Of a stretch of 64,000 bases of DNA, positions 45,202 through 56,386 are shown piece after piece. The first letter of the stretch is position 1, and each line of letters opens with the position of its first letter. The notes under the pieces were generated by a model. That model saw only the letters and a list, made by a program, of their open reading frames with translations, did no database searches and was not told the DNA's origin. Source of the stretch: Streptomyces tendae (GTDB lineage Bacteria; Actinomycetota; Actinomycetes; Streptomycetales; Streptomycetaceae); the NCBI RefSeq assembly GCF_008632955.1, contig NZ_CP043959.1, positions 2,480,001-2,544,000 of the forward strand. Direction: 5' to 3'. Position numbers and translations under genes: made by a program.

Positions 45202-47390
45202 CGCGCCCCCGCCAGCGTGACCGGCACGCCGCTCGCCAGGGCGGTCGTGACGGCGAGCGTGGCCGTCGTGGTGGCGACCAGCGACTCCAGCGGCACCGGC
45301 ATCGGCCCGCCGGTGCGCACGGCCTTCACGAACGCCGCCAGCTCCGCGGACTGGCCCTTGTCCCGGGCCTTCGGCAGTCGCGAGCCGACCCACTGCCTGC
45401 GGCGGCCGTCGTGGACCGCCGCCCGCACGAAGTCGTCCAGCCGCAGCACCTTGTTGTCCGCGATGAGGTCCAGCGTCTCCTTCGGGAAGGAGGACGGCCC
45501 GGACGTGACGTAGCTGATCGTGGCCGTGGACCCGTCCGGGTAGCGCAGCACGATCTGCAGGTCCTCGTTGCCGTCCGGGGCGACCGCGTACACCGACACC
45601 GGGTCGGCGCCGAGCAGCCAGCTCGCCGTGTCGACGAAGTGCCCGCCCTCCCCGGCGAACCGCGACCCCTCGGTGTCCTGGCGCAGATACCAGCTCCCGT
45701 GGTCCAGACGGCCCGCGTTGACCAGGTAGCGCAGGCTCGCCGGGCCGGACCGGCCCCCGAACCGCTCCCGGGCCTCCCGCAGCAGCGGGGCGAACCGGCG
45801 GTTGAAGCCCACCTGGATCCGGTCGTTGCCGGACTCCTCCACCGCCGAGAGCACGGAGGCCAGCTCCTCCTCGGAGAGCGCCAGCGGCTTCTCCACGAAC
45901 ACCGCCTTGCCGGCCAGCAGCGCCCGCCGGGTCAGCTCGGCGTGCGAGCTGTGCCGGGTCACCACGCACACCGCGTCCACGGCCGGGTCGCCGAGCACCG
46001 CGTCCAGGTCGGTGGTGGCCTCGGAGAAGCCGAACTTCCGCTGCGCGTTGGCCGCGGACAGCGCCGTCGTGGTGACGACCGTGGCCAGCTCCACTCCGCC
46101 TCGGCGGGCCAGGTGCGGCAGCAGCATCGACGACGCGTAGGTGCCCGCGCCGACGAAGGCCAGCCGCACCGTGCCCGTGCGCCGGACGGGCCCCGACCGC
46201 TCGGGCCGCCGCCGCACCTCCGGCACGGTCACCTCGGGAGCCTCCTCCACGGGCGTCCCCCCGGCCGGTGCGGCGTACCGGAACAGCACGGCGACGGCCT
46301 TCAACTCGCCGTCTTCCAGGCGCCGGTACGTCTCCACCGCGTCCTCGAAGCCGGAGACGTGCGACACCAGCGGCTCCACGTCGACCCGGCCGCGGGCGAT
46401 CAGGTCCAGGAAGCACGCCAGGTTGCGGCGCTCGGTCCAGCGGACGTAGCCGATCGGGTAGTCCCGGCCCTGGAGCTCGTACTCCGGGTCGTAGCGGCCC
46501 GGGCCGTAGCTGCGGGAGAAGCGGACGTCGAGTTCCTTCTCGTAGTACGCGTTCCACGGCAGGTCGAGCCGGCACTTGCCGATGTCGACCACCCGGCCGC
46601 GGTCCCGGCACAGCCGCGCGGCCAGCTCGACGGGCTGGTTGCTGCTCCCGCCGGCCGCCAGATACACCTGGTCCACGCCCATGCCGCCGGTGAGTTCGGC
46701 GACCGCGCTCTCCACGCTCGCGGACCCGGGGTCCCCGCAGGCCGCCGCCCCCAGCCGCTCGGCCAGCTCACAGCGCGCCGGATCGGGATCCACGCCGACC
46801 ACCCGCACCCCGGAGGCGTTCAGCAGCTGCACCACCAGTTGCCCGATCAGCCCGAGACCGATGACCAGCGCCACCTCGCCGAGCCTCGACTCGCCCTGCC
46901 GCACGCCCTGCAACGCGATCGACCCGACCGTGCCGAACGCCGCGTGCCGGGGCGCGACGCCGTCGGGGACCGGCACGTAGAGGTTCTTCGGCACCCAGTT
47001 CAGCTCGGCGTGCAGCGCGTGCTCGTTGCCGGCGCACGCCACCAGGTCGCCGGCCTTCACGTCGTCGATGCCGGCGCCGACCTGCTCCACCACCCCGCAC
47101 AGCGAATAGCCCAGCGGCGTGTACGAGTCGAGCTTGCCCATCACCTTGCGGTAGGTGGCGGGCACCCCGTTCGCGGCGACGCTCTGCACGACCTTCGCCA
47201 CCTGGTCCGGCCGCGAACGCGCCTTGCCCAGCATCGACATGCCGGCCTCGGACACCTTCATCAGCTCGGTGCCGGTGGAGATCAGCGAGAAGGCGGTGCG
47301 CACCAGCACCCCGCCCGGCTTGCAGCCCGGTTCCGGCACGTCGAGCAGCGCCAGCTCACCGCTCTTGTAGTTCTGCACTACCTGTTTCAC
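45198..47390 (-). CDS. bi-domain oxidoreductase (zinc-type alcohol dehydrogenase + Gfo/Idh/MocA)
   Basis: A 730-residue fusion. The first half (about 1-370) is a medium-chain dehydrogenase with ISTGTELMKVSEAGMS and a Rossmann motif VIGLGLIGQLVVQLL. The second half (about 410-730) is a Gfo/Idh/MocA dehydrogenase with LAFVGAGTYASSMLLPHL, EKPLALSEEEL and the typical GGHFVDTASWLLG. Such fusions occur in polysaccharide clusters with heparinase II/III-like proteins and AsnB and are believed to convert a uronic acid nucleotide or lipid-linked sugar. The GTG at 47390 follows AGAGGAA. The usual long proline-rich extension upstream of this start is shadow sequence. Confidence 0.88.
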   Translation of the reverse strand: MKQVVQNYKSGELALLDVPEPGCKPGGVLVRTAFSLISTGTELMKVSEAGMSMLGKARSRPDQVAKVVQSVAANGVPATYRKVMGKLDSYTPLGYSLCGVVEQVGAGIDDVKAGDLVACAGNEHALHAELNWVPKNLYVPVPDGVAPRHAAFGTVGSIALQGVRQGESRLGEVALVIGLGLIGQLVVQLLNASGVRVVGVDPDPARCELAERLGAAACGDPGSASVESAVAELTGGMGVDQVYLAAGGSSNQPVELAARLCRDRGRVVDIGKCRLDLPWNAYYEKELDVRFSRSYGPGRYDPEYELQGRDYPIGYVRWTERRNLACFLDLIARGRVDVEPLVSHVSGFEDAVETYRRLEDGELKAVAVLFRYAAPAGGTPVEEAPEVTVPEVRRRPERSGPVRRTGTVRLAFVGAGTYASSMLLPHLARRGGVELATVVTTTALSAANAQRKFGFSEATTDLDAVLGDPAVDAVCVVTRHSSHAELTRRALLAGKAVFVEKPLALSEEELASVLSAVEESGNDRIQVGFNRRFAPLLREARERFGGRSGPASLRYLVNAGRLDHGSWYLRQDTEGSRFAGEGGHFVDTASWLLGADPVSVYAVAPDGNEDLQIVLRYPDGSTATISYVTSGPSSFPKETLDLIADNKVLRLDDFVRAAVHDGRRRQWVGSRLPKARDKGQSAELAAFVKAVRTGGPMPVPLESLVATTTATLAVTTALASGVPVTLAGAR

Positions 47391-47406
47391 GGAGTTCCTC
47401 TTGTCT

Positions 47407-49344
47407 CTACGCCGTCGAGGTGGGGGAGTTCCGGCCGGCCCTGGAGGTCGCGTCGCGGTACCAGTACTCAAGGGTCAGCACGTGCCACAGATGCTTGGAG
47501 AAGTCCCGCTGCCCGGCCGCGTCCTCGGCGACCATGCGCGCCAGCGCCTCCCGGCGCAGGAAACCGGAGCGGACCAGCAGGCCGTCGTTCACCACCTCGC
47601 GCACCAGCGGCGCGAGGTCCCGGCTCATCCAGGCCCGCAGCGGGGCGCTGAACAGGCCCTTGGGCCGGTACACGATCTCCCGCGGCAGCACCGTCGTGGC
47701 CGCCTCCTTCAGCACCGCCTTGCCCTGCCGTCCGGCGATCTTGCGGGCGCCCGGGACGGCGAACGCCGCCCTGACCACCTCGACGTCCACGTACGGCACC
47801 CGCACCTCGGTCGACGCGGCCATGCTCGACCGGTCGGTGTAGGCGAGGTTGAGGCCCGGCAGGAACATCCGGGCGTCGGCCAGGCACATGCGGTTGACGA
47901 AGTCGTCCAGCTCGTTGTCCTGATAGACGTCCGCGTGCTCGGCCAGCACGTCGTCCACCGCCGGGGCCAGGTCCGGGTCGAGCAGACCGGCCAGCTCCTG
48001 GCGGTCGTACAGGGTGTAGCTGCGCCGGAACGCCGTCTCCTCCGGCAGGCCCGCGAAGGACAGGAACCGCTTCGCGAACCGCACCGACCGCAGTCCGCGA
48101 CGGCTGGTGGCGACCGGCAGCCGGTCCACGGCGGAGGCCACCCCGCGCCGCACCGGCCCCGGAACGTGCCGGTAGCGCACCGCGATCAGGTTGGCGAGGT
48201 GCTTGCGGTACCCGGCGAACAGCTCGTCGGCGCCCATCCCCGACAGCATCACCTTCACCCCGGCCTCCCGGGCGGCCGAGCAGATGAGGAAGGTGTTGAT
48301 CGCCGCCGGGTCACCGACCGGCTCGTCCAGGTGGTACGTCATCCGGGGCAGCAGGTCGAGCACGTCCGGGGCGATCTCGATCTCCCGCAGGTCCACACCG
48401 AACCGCTCGGCCACCCGGCGGGCGTAGCGCAGGTCGTCCGGCATCGCCTCGAACCGCGCGTCCTCCGCCCGGAACCCGATCGTGTACGCGGGGATGCCCG
48501 GCCGGTCCCGGGCCGCCAGCGCGGTCAGATAGCTGGAGTCCAGCCCGCCGGACAGGAACGTCGCCACCGGCACGTCGGACAGCAGATGACGCCGCGTCGA
48601 CTCCTCCACCACGGCCGCCAGGTCCGGCAGATCACCGGACCGTGCCCGCTCCTGCCCCTCGGCGGCGACCTCGCGCAGGTCCCAGAACCGGCCGCGCTGC
48701 ACCGAGCCGTCCGCCCGGCACCGCAGCCAGGTCCCCGGCGGCAGCTTCTCCGCCCCGCGGAACGCGCACCGCGAGTCCGGCACCCAGTAGTACAGCAGCG
48801 AGGCGACCAGCGCCGCCGGGTCCACCTCCAGCGACCCGCCCGTCACCGCCGCCAGCGCCTTCAACTCCGAGGCGAACACCAGCCCTTCACCCCGCCGCAG
48901 CAGGAACAGCGGCTTGATGCCGAGCTGGTCGCGGACCAGCACCAGGTCACCGGTGCGCTCGTCGAACACCGCGAACGCGAACATCCCGCGCAGCCGGGGC
49001 AGGCAGTCCGTCCCCCAGCGCCGCCAGGCCTCCAGCAGCACCTCGGTGTCGGAGGTGCCCCGGAACCGCACCCCGGCGCCCTCCAGCTCGGCGCGCAGCT
49101 CGGGCGCGTTGTACAGCTCGCCGTTGTACGTCAGGGCCAGACCGCCCGACACCATCGGCTGGGCGCCGTTCTCCGACAGGTCGAGGATGGCCAGCCTGCG
49201 GTGCCCGAGGTGCACCTCGCCGTCGCCGAGGGCGTGACTGTAGCCGCCCGACCCGTCCGGGCCGCGGTGGGCGAGGGTCTCGGTGAGCCGGTCGGTGACG
49301 GCCTTGCCGTCCGGCCACCGGTACGTGCCTGCGATGCCGCACAT
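47407..49344 (-). CDS. asnB: asparagine synthase (glutamine-hydrolysing)
   Basis: A 645-residue class II glutamine amidotransferase. After Met1 comes the catalytic Cys2 in CGIAGTYRWPDG, then LAHRGPDGSGG and LTYNGELYNAPELR. The synthetase half has the ATP loop VATFLSGGLDSSYLTAL (about 264-280). In exopolysaccharide clusters this enzyme is usually not for free asparagine but amidates a uronic acid carboxyl on a sugar; this is an inference from context. It lies between the chain-length gene and the bi-domain oxidoreductase, 3 and 16 bases from each. Confidence 0.88.
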   Translation of the reverse strand: MCGIAGTYRWPDGKAVTDRLTETLAHRGPDGSGGYSHALGDGEVHLGHRRLAILDLSENGAQPMVSGGLALTYNGELYNAPELRAELEGAGVRFRGTSDTEVLLEAWRRWGTDCLPRLRGMFAFAVFDERTGDLVLVRDQLGIKPLFLLRRGEGLVFASELKALAAVTGGSLEVDPAALVASLLYYWVPDSRCAFRGAEKLPPGTWLRCRADGSVQRGRFWDLREVAAEGQERARSGDLPDLAAVVEESTRRHLLSDVPVATFLSGGLDSSYLTALAARDRPGIPAYTIGFRAEDARFEAMPDDLRYARRVAERFGVDLREIEIAPDVLDLLPRMTYHLDEPVGDPAAINTFLICSAAREAGVKVMLSGMGADELFAGYRKHLANLIAVRYRHVPGPVRRGVASAVDRLPVATSRRGLRSVRFAKRFLSFAGLPEETAFRRSYTLYDRQELAGLLDPDLAPAVDDVLAEHADVYQDNELDDFVNRMCLADARMFLPGLNLAYTDRSSMAASTEVRVPYVDVEVVRAAFAVPGARKIAGRQGKAVLKEAATTVLPREIVYRPKGLFSAPLRAWMSRDLAPLVREVVNDGLLVRSGFLRREALARMVAEDAAGQRDFSKHLWHVLTLEYWYRDATSRAGRNSPTSTA

Positions 49345-49347
49345 GAG

Positions 49348-50910
49348 CTACCGCGCCTCCTGGTCGCTGTCCGGGACCCGCGCCGCCCACATCGGCAGCC
49401 GCTCCGTCCGCCGTGTACCGTCCCCCACCGCCTGCACGGTGGAGGAGGTGCCGCCGTTCTGCCGGGCCGCGCGCTCTCCCCGGGCGCGCTGCACGGGGAA
49501 CGGCCCGTCCCACAGCGTCCCGTCGGTCCGGTCCCGCGGATCGGGGTCGACCAGCACCACACCGGCCACCTCGACGCGCCGGTCCGCGAGCTGCCGGGCC
49601 ACCGTGTGCAGCCACGCGGTGGTGCCGTGGCCGGCCCGTACGACGAGCACCGTCCGGGTGCCGAGGGAGGCGAGGTCCGCCCAGGTCGCGCCGGGCGCCA
49701 CCGAACCGACACCGATCCGGCGCCGCTCGGGTGACACGGCCGCGACGCGCTCCACACCGACCACCTCCGGGTCGCCCGGCCTCGGACGGCGCCGCGCGGC
49801 CGGGCCGTGCCGGGGCAGGGCGTCGACGACGACCACCGGCTCGTCCTCGGCCAGCGTCCGGGCGAGGTCCAGGGCGATCGCGCCGGCGCCGCGCGCACAG
49901 CCCAGCTCCAGCAGGGACACCGGCTCGGTGGATCCGCGCACCGTACGGGCCAGGGACGAGGTGAGCCGGGTCCGTGCCGCGCGCCTGCGGCGCCCGCGCC
50001 ACGGCCCGCCCGGCCGCAGTGCCGAGCGGGACACCTCCGCGGTGACCGAGGCACCCAGGTGCGCCGCGATCTCCCGCCGCAGCACCGGGCGGTCGCCCAC
50101 CACCGAGGCGACCGCGGCGACCACGAGCCCCAGCACCAGGCCGAGGACCAGCCCGATCCCGCCGTCGGTCACGAGGGCCTTGGGCATCGAGTGCCGCACC
50201 GTGTGCGGGGCGTCGACGATCTGCGTGCCGGCGATCAACCGGGGCGTGCCGACCCGGGCCTCCGCGGCGCGCTGCGTGAAGTCGCTGATGCGGGAGCTGA
50301 GTTCGGCGCGTCGGGCGAACAGCGACTCCAGGTTCGCCGACTGCTCCGGGCTGCCCTCCGGCGGCCCGTCACCGATCGTCTCGTTCACCTGGTCGAGCTC
50401 TGTCTGCATACGGTCGCGCTGGACGAGCAGGGTCGTTGCGTCGGCGGCCGCGGCCTGCTTGATCCGTCGCACGTGGTCCGCGACGAACGCCTCGGCCACC
50501 GCCTCGGCACGGGCCACCGCCTCCTCGCCGGTGTCGCCCGTCGCCTTGATCTCCATCAGGTTGTTGGTCAGACCGGCGCCCTCGTAGTCCTCCATGAAGC
50601 CCTCCGCGCTCTCGGAGGACCCGAGCGACTCCAGCGCGGCGTCGGCGATCCGCGTGGTGTGCAGCAGCGCCACGTCCGTGAGGATGAGCGTGCCGGGGTC
50701 GTTCGGCTGGTCGTCCTGGTGGGCCACGAGGACCTTGGTCACCGCGGTCGGCGGCGGCGGGAGCAGCACCGCCACCGCTGCGCCGAGGAGCAGCCCCAGC
50801 AGCGCCAGGGAGCCCCACAGGCGGCGGCGTCTGCGCACCGACACCACCAGCGCCTGCAGGTCCAGCAGGGGAGCGGCGGCCGTCGGCTCGGCCGGCGTAC
50901 TCGTCGTCAT
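49348..50910 (-). CDS. Wzz-type chain-length protein with C-terminal degenerate kinase-like domain
   Basis: A 520-residue membrane protein. The first membrane segment is at about 35-52 (LALLGLLLGAAVAVLLPP) and the second at about 250-275 (GLVLGLVLGLVVAAVASVVG), with a coiled-coil region between (about 120-230), the usual Wzz layout. The C-terminal part (about 300-520) resembles a BY-kinase fold but the expected Walker A loop reads GCARGAGAIALDLA without the GK[ST] signature, so it is probably inactive. It overlaps the companion Wzz gene by ATGA. Confidence 0.8.
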   Translation of the reverse strand: MTTSTPAEPTAAAPLLDLQALVVSVRRRRRLWGSLALLGLLLGAAVAVLLPPPPTAVTKVLVAHQDDQPNDPGTLILTDVALLHTTRIADAALESLGSSESAEGFMEDYEGAGLTNNLMEIKATGDTGEEAVARAEAVAEAFVADHVRRIKQAAAADATTLLVQRDRMQTELDQVNETIGDGPPEGSPEQSANLESLFARRAELSSRISDFTQRAAEARVGTPRLIAGTQIVDAPHTVRHSMPKALVTDGGIGLVLGLVLGLVVAAVASVVGDRPVLRREIAAHLGASVTAEVSRSALRPGGPWRGRRRRAARTRLTSSLARTVRGSTEPVSLLELGCARGAGAIALDLARTLAEDEPVVVVDALPRHGPAARRRPRPGDPEVVGVERVAAVSPERRRIGVGSVAPGATWADLASLGTRTVLVVRAGHGTTAWLHTVARQLADRRVEVAGVVLVDPDPRDRTDGTLWDGPFPVQRARGERAARQNGGTSSTVQAVGDGTRRTERLPMWAARVPDSDQEAR

Positions 50911-52273
50911 CGCGTACCTCCCCGCGCCCCGTCGCCGACCGCGAGGGCCGGCGCGGCGGCCTCCCGCAGCGGGCCGGCGGACCGCGCCGGACGGGTCCGG
51001 ACCGCGTCGGCCAGGACGATGCCGACGACGTCGTGTCCCGCGTCCGCGCACGCCTCCGCGATGCCGGCCAGCTCGGCGGCGGTGCGGGTGCCCGTGCCCA
51101 GCACGACCAGGACGCCCGACTCGTCGTCGCGGTCCGCCACCAGCGGCGCCTCCGCGGAGACCTCCGCCACCCGCAGCAGCGGATCACCCCCGGACTCCGC
51201 CACCAGCCGCGCCGCGGCCCGGAGGGCGACCGGGTCGTCATCGGGCACGACAAGCACCAGGCGCCGCGCGCCCGGCAGCAGGTCGCGGACGCGGGCGCAC
51301 ACCCTCCGGTACCGGATCCCCAGGTCCGCCTCGTCGCCGGCCCGCCGCGGAGCCGGCGTGTTCCAGGGCCGGTCGACGCCCAGCAGCCGGCGGAGCCGGT
51401 GGCGCGCGCCACCGTCCCCCGGCCGGCGCGCGCCCCGTTCGGCGGGGACGTCCACGCCGCCCAGCAGCCCGGACCGCAGCGCCGCGGCGATCTCCGGCTC
51501 GCCGCGCAGCCGGCGGCTCACCCGGGCCGCGGTGAGATGTCCGACCACCGCGAGCAGCAGGAACAGCACCGCTCCCGCGGCCACCAGCTGCACCCGGGTC
51601 GGCGGGCCTCACCGGTGGGTTCGGCCGCCGGACCCATCACGACCAGGCGGGAGCCCGCCGCGGACGGGTCGGTCTGGCTGAGCTTGCCGAGGGCCTCCTG
51701 CAGCGTGGTGCGCAGCTTCGCCAGCTCGGTGCGGGTCTGCACGCTCTCCACCGTCCGGCCGGGGTCGGCGGAGTCGGCCAGCTCGGTGATGCGGCGGCTG
51801 GTGGTGAGCACCGTCTGCCGCAGTTCGTCGGGGCCGGCCGTCGTGCTCGGATCGGCCGTCTCGTCCACGACCCGCGCGGAGAACTCCACGAACTGCCGCG
51901 CCGATTCGTCGGCGAGCCGCTGGGCCCGTTCGGGGCTCTCGGCGGTGCCCGAGATCTTGATGATGTTGCCGTCGGTGGCCTCGGCACGCACCCGCTCGCG
52001 CAGTTCCTCGCCGTCCACCCCGCCCCAGCGGAGCGCGGCGGCGGTCCGGTCGGTGACCACCGTGCTGGTGGCGATCTCCGCCTGGGTCAGCAGCACGCGC
52101 TCCTCCCAGGCGCCCGGCAGCAGCACCGACGCCGACGTCGTGTACCGCGGCGGGAACACCAGGGAGGCGCCGAAGCCGGCCAGCGCCCCCAGTACGACGA
52201 GGGACGCCAGCAGCCTCCCGCGCCGGCGGAACATCCGCCCGATGGTCACCAGGCGTATCGCGTCATCGCTCAA
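50907..52273 (-). pseudogene. Wzz-type chain-length protein, one frameshift
   Basis: The first frame (TTG 52273) has a membrane segment near the start (LLASLVVLGALAGFGASLVF) and the Wzz-like helical body (EELRERVRAEATDGNIIKIS, ELAKLRTTLQEALGKLSQTD). The second membrane segment and C-terminal part lie in another frame from about 51600 (VAAGAVLFLLLAVVGHL, LVLVVPDDDPVALRAA). One missing base in the run at 51604-51606 restores a 455-residue protein. Its C-terminal domain also lacks a Walker A loop. A GTG at 52249 is another possible start. Two adjacent and different Wzz proteins suggest a heteromeric chain-length system. Confidence 0.8.
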
Positions 52274-53514
52274 GGGACGTGCCTCTTTCCCGCCCGTTCC
52301 GGGCCGCCACCGCTCCCGCGCCGCCCCGGACGGCGGCCTCGTACGCGGCGAGCAGCGCCGCCTGCGAATTGCGCCAGGCGAGCGGGCCGTTGATCCGTTC
52401 CTGCCCGAACTTGCCCATGCGGGCGCGCTGTTCGGGGTCGTCCAGCAGCTGGGCGATCAGCTCGGCGAACGCGGTCTCGTCGTCGCCCGCCGCGTAGACG
52501 GCGGCCTCACCGGCGGAGACCCGCGCCTCCTTCAGGTCGAAGGAGACGATCGGCCGGCCCATCACCATGTACTCCAGGACCTTGTTCATGGTCGACACGT
52601 CGTTGAGCGGGTTGCACGGGTCGGGGGAGAGGCACACGTCCGCGGAGGACAGGTAGCGCACCAGGTCGGCGTCCGGCACGCGCCCCGTGAACTCCACCTG
52701 CTCCGCCAGCCCCAGCTTCCGGGACAGCCCGACCATCGCGTCGAAGGTGTCGCCCGCCCCGACGAACACCGCGTGCCAGTCGGTCCGCCCGAGCTCGTCG
52801 CGGAGCTTCGCCAGCGCCCGCAGCGCGTAGTCGACGCCGTCCTGCGGGCCCATCACGCCCAGGTAGCAGAGCAGATGGGGCTTGCCGCGCTTCAGCTCCG
52901 GCTCCGGCTCGACCGGGTGGAACCGCTCGGTGTCCGGCGCGCTGCGCACCACGAACACGTCCTCGGGGCGCCGCCCTCCCCGGCGCACGGCGACGTCCTT
53001 GTAGCTCTCGTTGGTGGCGAGCACCACGTCCGCCGCCCGGTACGTCGTCCGCTCCAGCGCGCACACGCCCCGGTAGAGCAGGTCCTTGCCCCGGCCGAAC
53101 CGGGAGAGGTACAGCTCGGGCACCAGGTCGTGCTGGTCGAAGACGAACTTCGCCCCGCGCCGCTTCAGCATCAGGGCGGGCAGGAACAGCAGGTCCGGCG
53201 GGTTGCAGGCGTGCACCACGTCGACCGGGCCGACCTTGCGGGCAAGCCGGGCGGTGTGCCACAGCGCCGTGCCGTACTCCTTGAGGTAGCCGGCCGGGCC
53301 CCCGGTGGCCGCGCGCAGCGGGTAGCGGTGGATCCGCACCCCGTCGATCACGGCCTCCGGCTCGGTGTCCCGCTTGGTGCCCTGCGGGCAGATGACGTCG
53401 ACCTCCCAGCCCGCGTCCCGCAGGGTCCGGCACTCCTGCCACACCCGCCGGTCGAACGGCACCGACAGGTTCTCCACCAGGATCAGCGCGCGGCGCCGCC
53501 GCCCGCCCTTCGTC

Positions 53515-53525
<11 letters not shown>
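52263..53525 (-). CDS. family 4 glycosyltransferase
   Basis: A 420-residue GT-B glycosyltransferase. It has ALILVENLSVPFDRRVWQE near the start, HACNPPDLLFLPALMLKRRG (about 106), YLGVMGPQDGVDYALRAL and the donor-binding segment SPDPCNPLNDVSTMNKVLEY with MVMGRPIVSFDL. This subfamily (WbnH/WcfR-like) usually adds an early sugar in the repeat unit. The TTG start at 53525 overlaps the dehydrogenase gene by 11 bases. Confidence 0.87.
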
Positions 53526-54831
<1,306 letters not shown>

Positions 54832-54907
54832 GACCCGTTCCTCCCCCCGGGCAGGCCCCTTCGGCCTGCGGTCCGCACCACCCCGGCCGCCCCACGGCCG
54901 TCGCGCA

Positions 54908-56386
54908 TCAGTAGGCCCCCTGCCCCTGCACCACCGCGCGCAGCGTCTTCCACAAGATCACGGTGTCCAGGGCGAGGGACCAGTCCTCCACGTACCGCAG
55001 GTCCAGCCGGACCGCCTCCTCCCACGACAGGTCGCTGCGCCCGCTGATCTGCCACAGGCCGGTGAGACCGGGCTTGACCTTCAGCCGGCGCCGGATGTCC
55101 GGGCCGTAGGCGGCGCACTCCTCCGGCAGCGGCGGCCGCGGGCCGACCAGCGACATCGCGCCGGTGAGCACGTTGAACAGCTGCGGCAGCTCGTCCAGCG
55201 AGTAGCGGCGCAGCACCGCCCCCACCCGGGTCACCCGCGGGTCCCGGCGCATCTTGAACAGCGGCCCGGCGCCCTCGTTGCGGTCGGCGAGCGCGGCGCG
55301 TACGCGGTCCGCGTCGGGGACCATCGTGCGGAACTTGAGGATGGTGAACTCGCGGCCGTCCTTGCCGACCCTGCGCTGCCGGTAGAAGACCCCGCCCCGG
55401 CTGTCCGTCGCCACGAGCAGCGCGACCAGCAGCATCAGCGGCGCCAGCACCACCAGCAGGATCAGCGCGCCCAGCCGGTCGACGACGCCCTTGACCGCCC
55501 GGCGCCCGCCGGTGAACGCCGGCATGCTGACCCGCAGGAGCGGTATGCCGAGGACGGCGTCGACATGCAGCCGCGGGCCGGCCACCTCCATCAGCACCGG
55601 GGCGACGACCATCTCGGCATCGCTGCCCTCGAGGTTCCAGGACAGCCGCTGCAGCCGGTCCGGCGACCAGTGCGGGTCCGGGGTGACGGCGACGACGCGG
55701 TAGCCGTCGTGACGGACGTGTTCGGCGACGTCCGCCAGCCGTCCGACCACCGGCACGCCGTCCAGCCGGTCGCCGTCGAGCCCGGGGCCGTCGGTGGTGC
55801 AGACCGCGTCCACCCGCCAGCCCAGGTGCGGGAACCTGCGGGTGCGGGCGATCAGGTCGCGCACCGTGGCGGGGCTTCCGGCGGCCAGCACCGGCCGCAG
55901 GCACCGCCCCTCCTTGCGCCGGCGGTGCAGCCACAGCCGCAGCAGGTAGCGCATCGTCATGGTGACGAGCGCGATGGCGGGCACCGCGACGAAGATCCAG
56001 AGTTTGATGTTGCGCGAGGTCAGGGCGATGCCGCCGAGCGCCAGCACCACGGTCGCCATGAACAGCGAGCGCCCGAGCCGGCGGAACTCCTCGGCGCCCT
56101 GGCCCAGCACGGTCGGAGCCCACGAGCGGCTCACCGCGAGCGCCCCCAGCACCAGTAACCAGGTGCCGAAGGCGAGAATGCCCCACTTCTCGTGCCAGTT
56201 GGCGGCGTCCCGGACGCCGAAGAAGTTCCCGATGCCCGCCACCACGACGGCGGTGGCCACGGTGTCGCCGGTGATCACGGTACGGCGGTACCGGTGCTCC
56301 CAGTCGGCCGTGCCTCTGCTGATCTCCCCGTCCGCCAGCTGCCCGCGCTCCGACGGGAACGGGCTGACCACTCCCCCTTGCCGCAC
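54908..56386 (-). CDS. exopolysaccharide priming transferase (polyprenyl glycosylphosphotransferase)
   Basis: A 492-residue membrane enzyme. The N-terminal half has about five hydrophobic segments (VIAGIGNFFGV region, LAFGTWLLVLGALAVS, LFMATVVLALGGIAL) and a CoA-binding-like domain (about 165-280). The C-terminal half is the bacterial sugar transferase domain with the membrane segment LGALILLVVLAPLMLLVALL, FTILKFRTMVPDAD, RRYSLDELPQLFNVLTGAMS and VGPRPPLPEE. It transfers a sugar-1-phosphate to undecaprenyl phosphate and starts the repeat unit. The frame starts with GTG at 56386 after a GGGGGG sequence. It is the first gene of the exopolysaccharide run. Confidence 0.88.
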   Translation of the reverse strand: MRQGGVVSPFPSERGQLADGEISRGTADWEHRYRRTVITGDTVATAVVVAGIGNFFGVRDAANWHEKWGILAFGTWLLVLGALAVSRSWAPTVLGQGAEEFRRLGRSLFMATVVLALGGIALTSRNIKLWIFVAVPAIALVTMTMRYLLRLWLHRRRKEGRCLRPVLAAGSPATVRDLIARTRRFPHLGWRVDAVCTTDGPGLDGDRLDGVPVVGRLADVAEHVRHDGYRVVAVTPDPHWSPDRLQRLSWNLEGSDAEMVVAPVLMEVAGPRLHVDAVLGIPLLRVSMPAFTGGRRAVKGVVDRLGALILLVVLAPLMLLVALLVATDSRGGVFYRQRRVGKDGREFTILKFRTMVPDADRVRAALADRNEGAGPLFKMRRDPRVTRVGAVLRRYSLDELPQLFNVLTGAMSLVGPRPPLPEECAAYGPDIRRRLKVKPGLTGLWQISGRSDLSWEEAVRLDLRYVEDWSLALDTVILWKTLRAVVQGQGAY

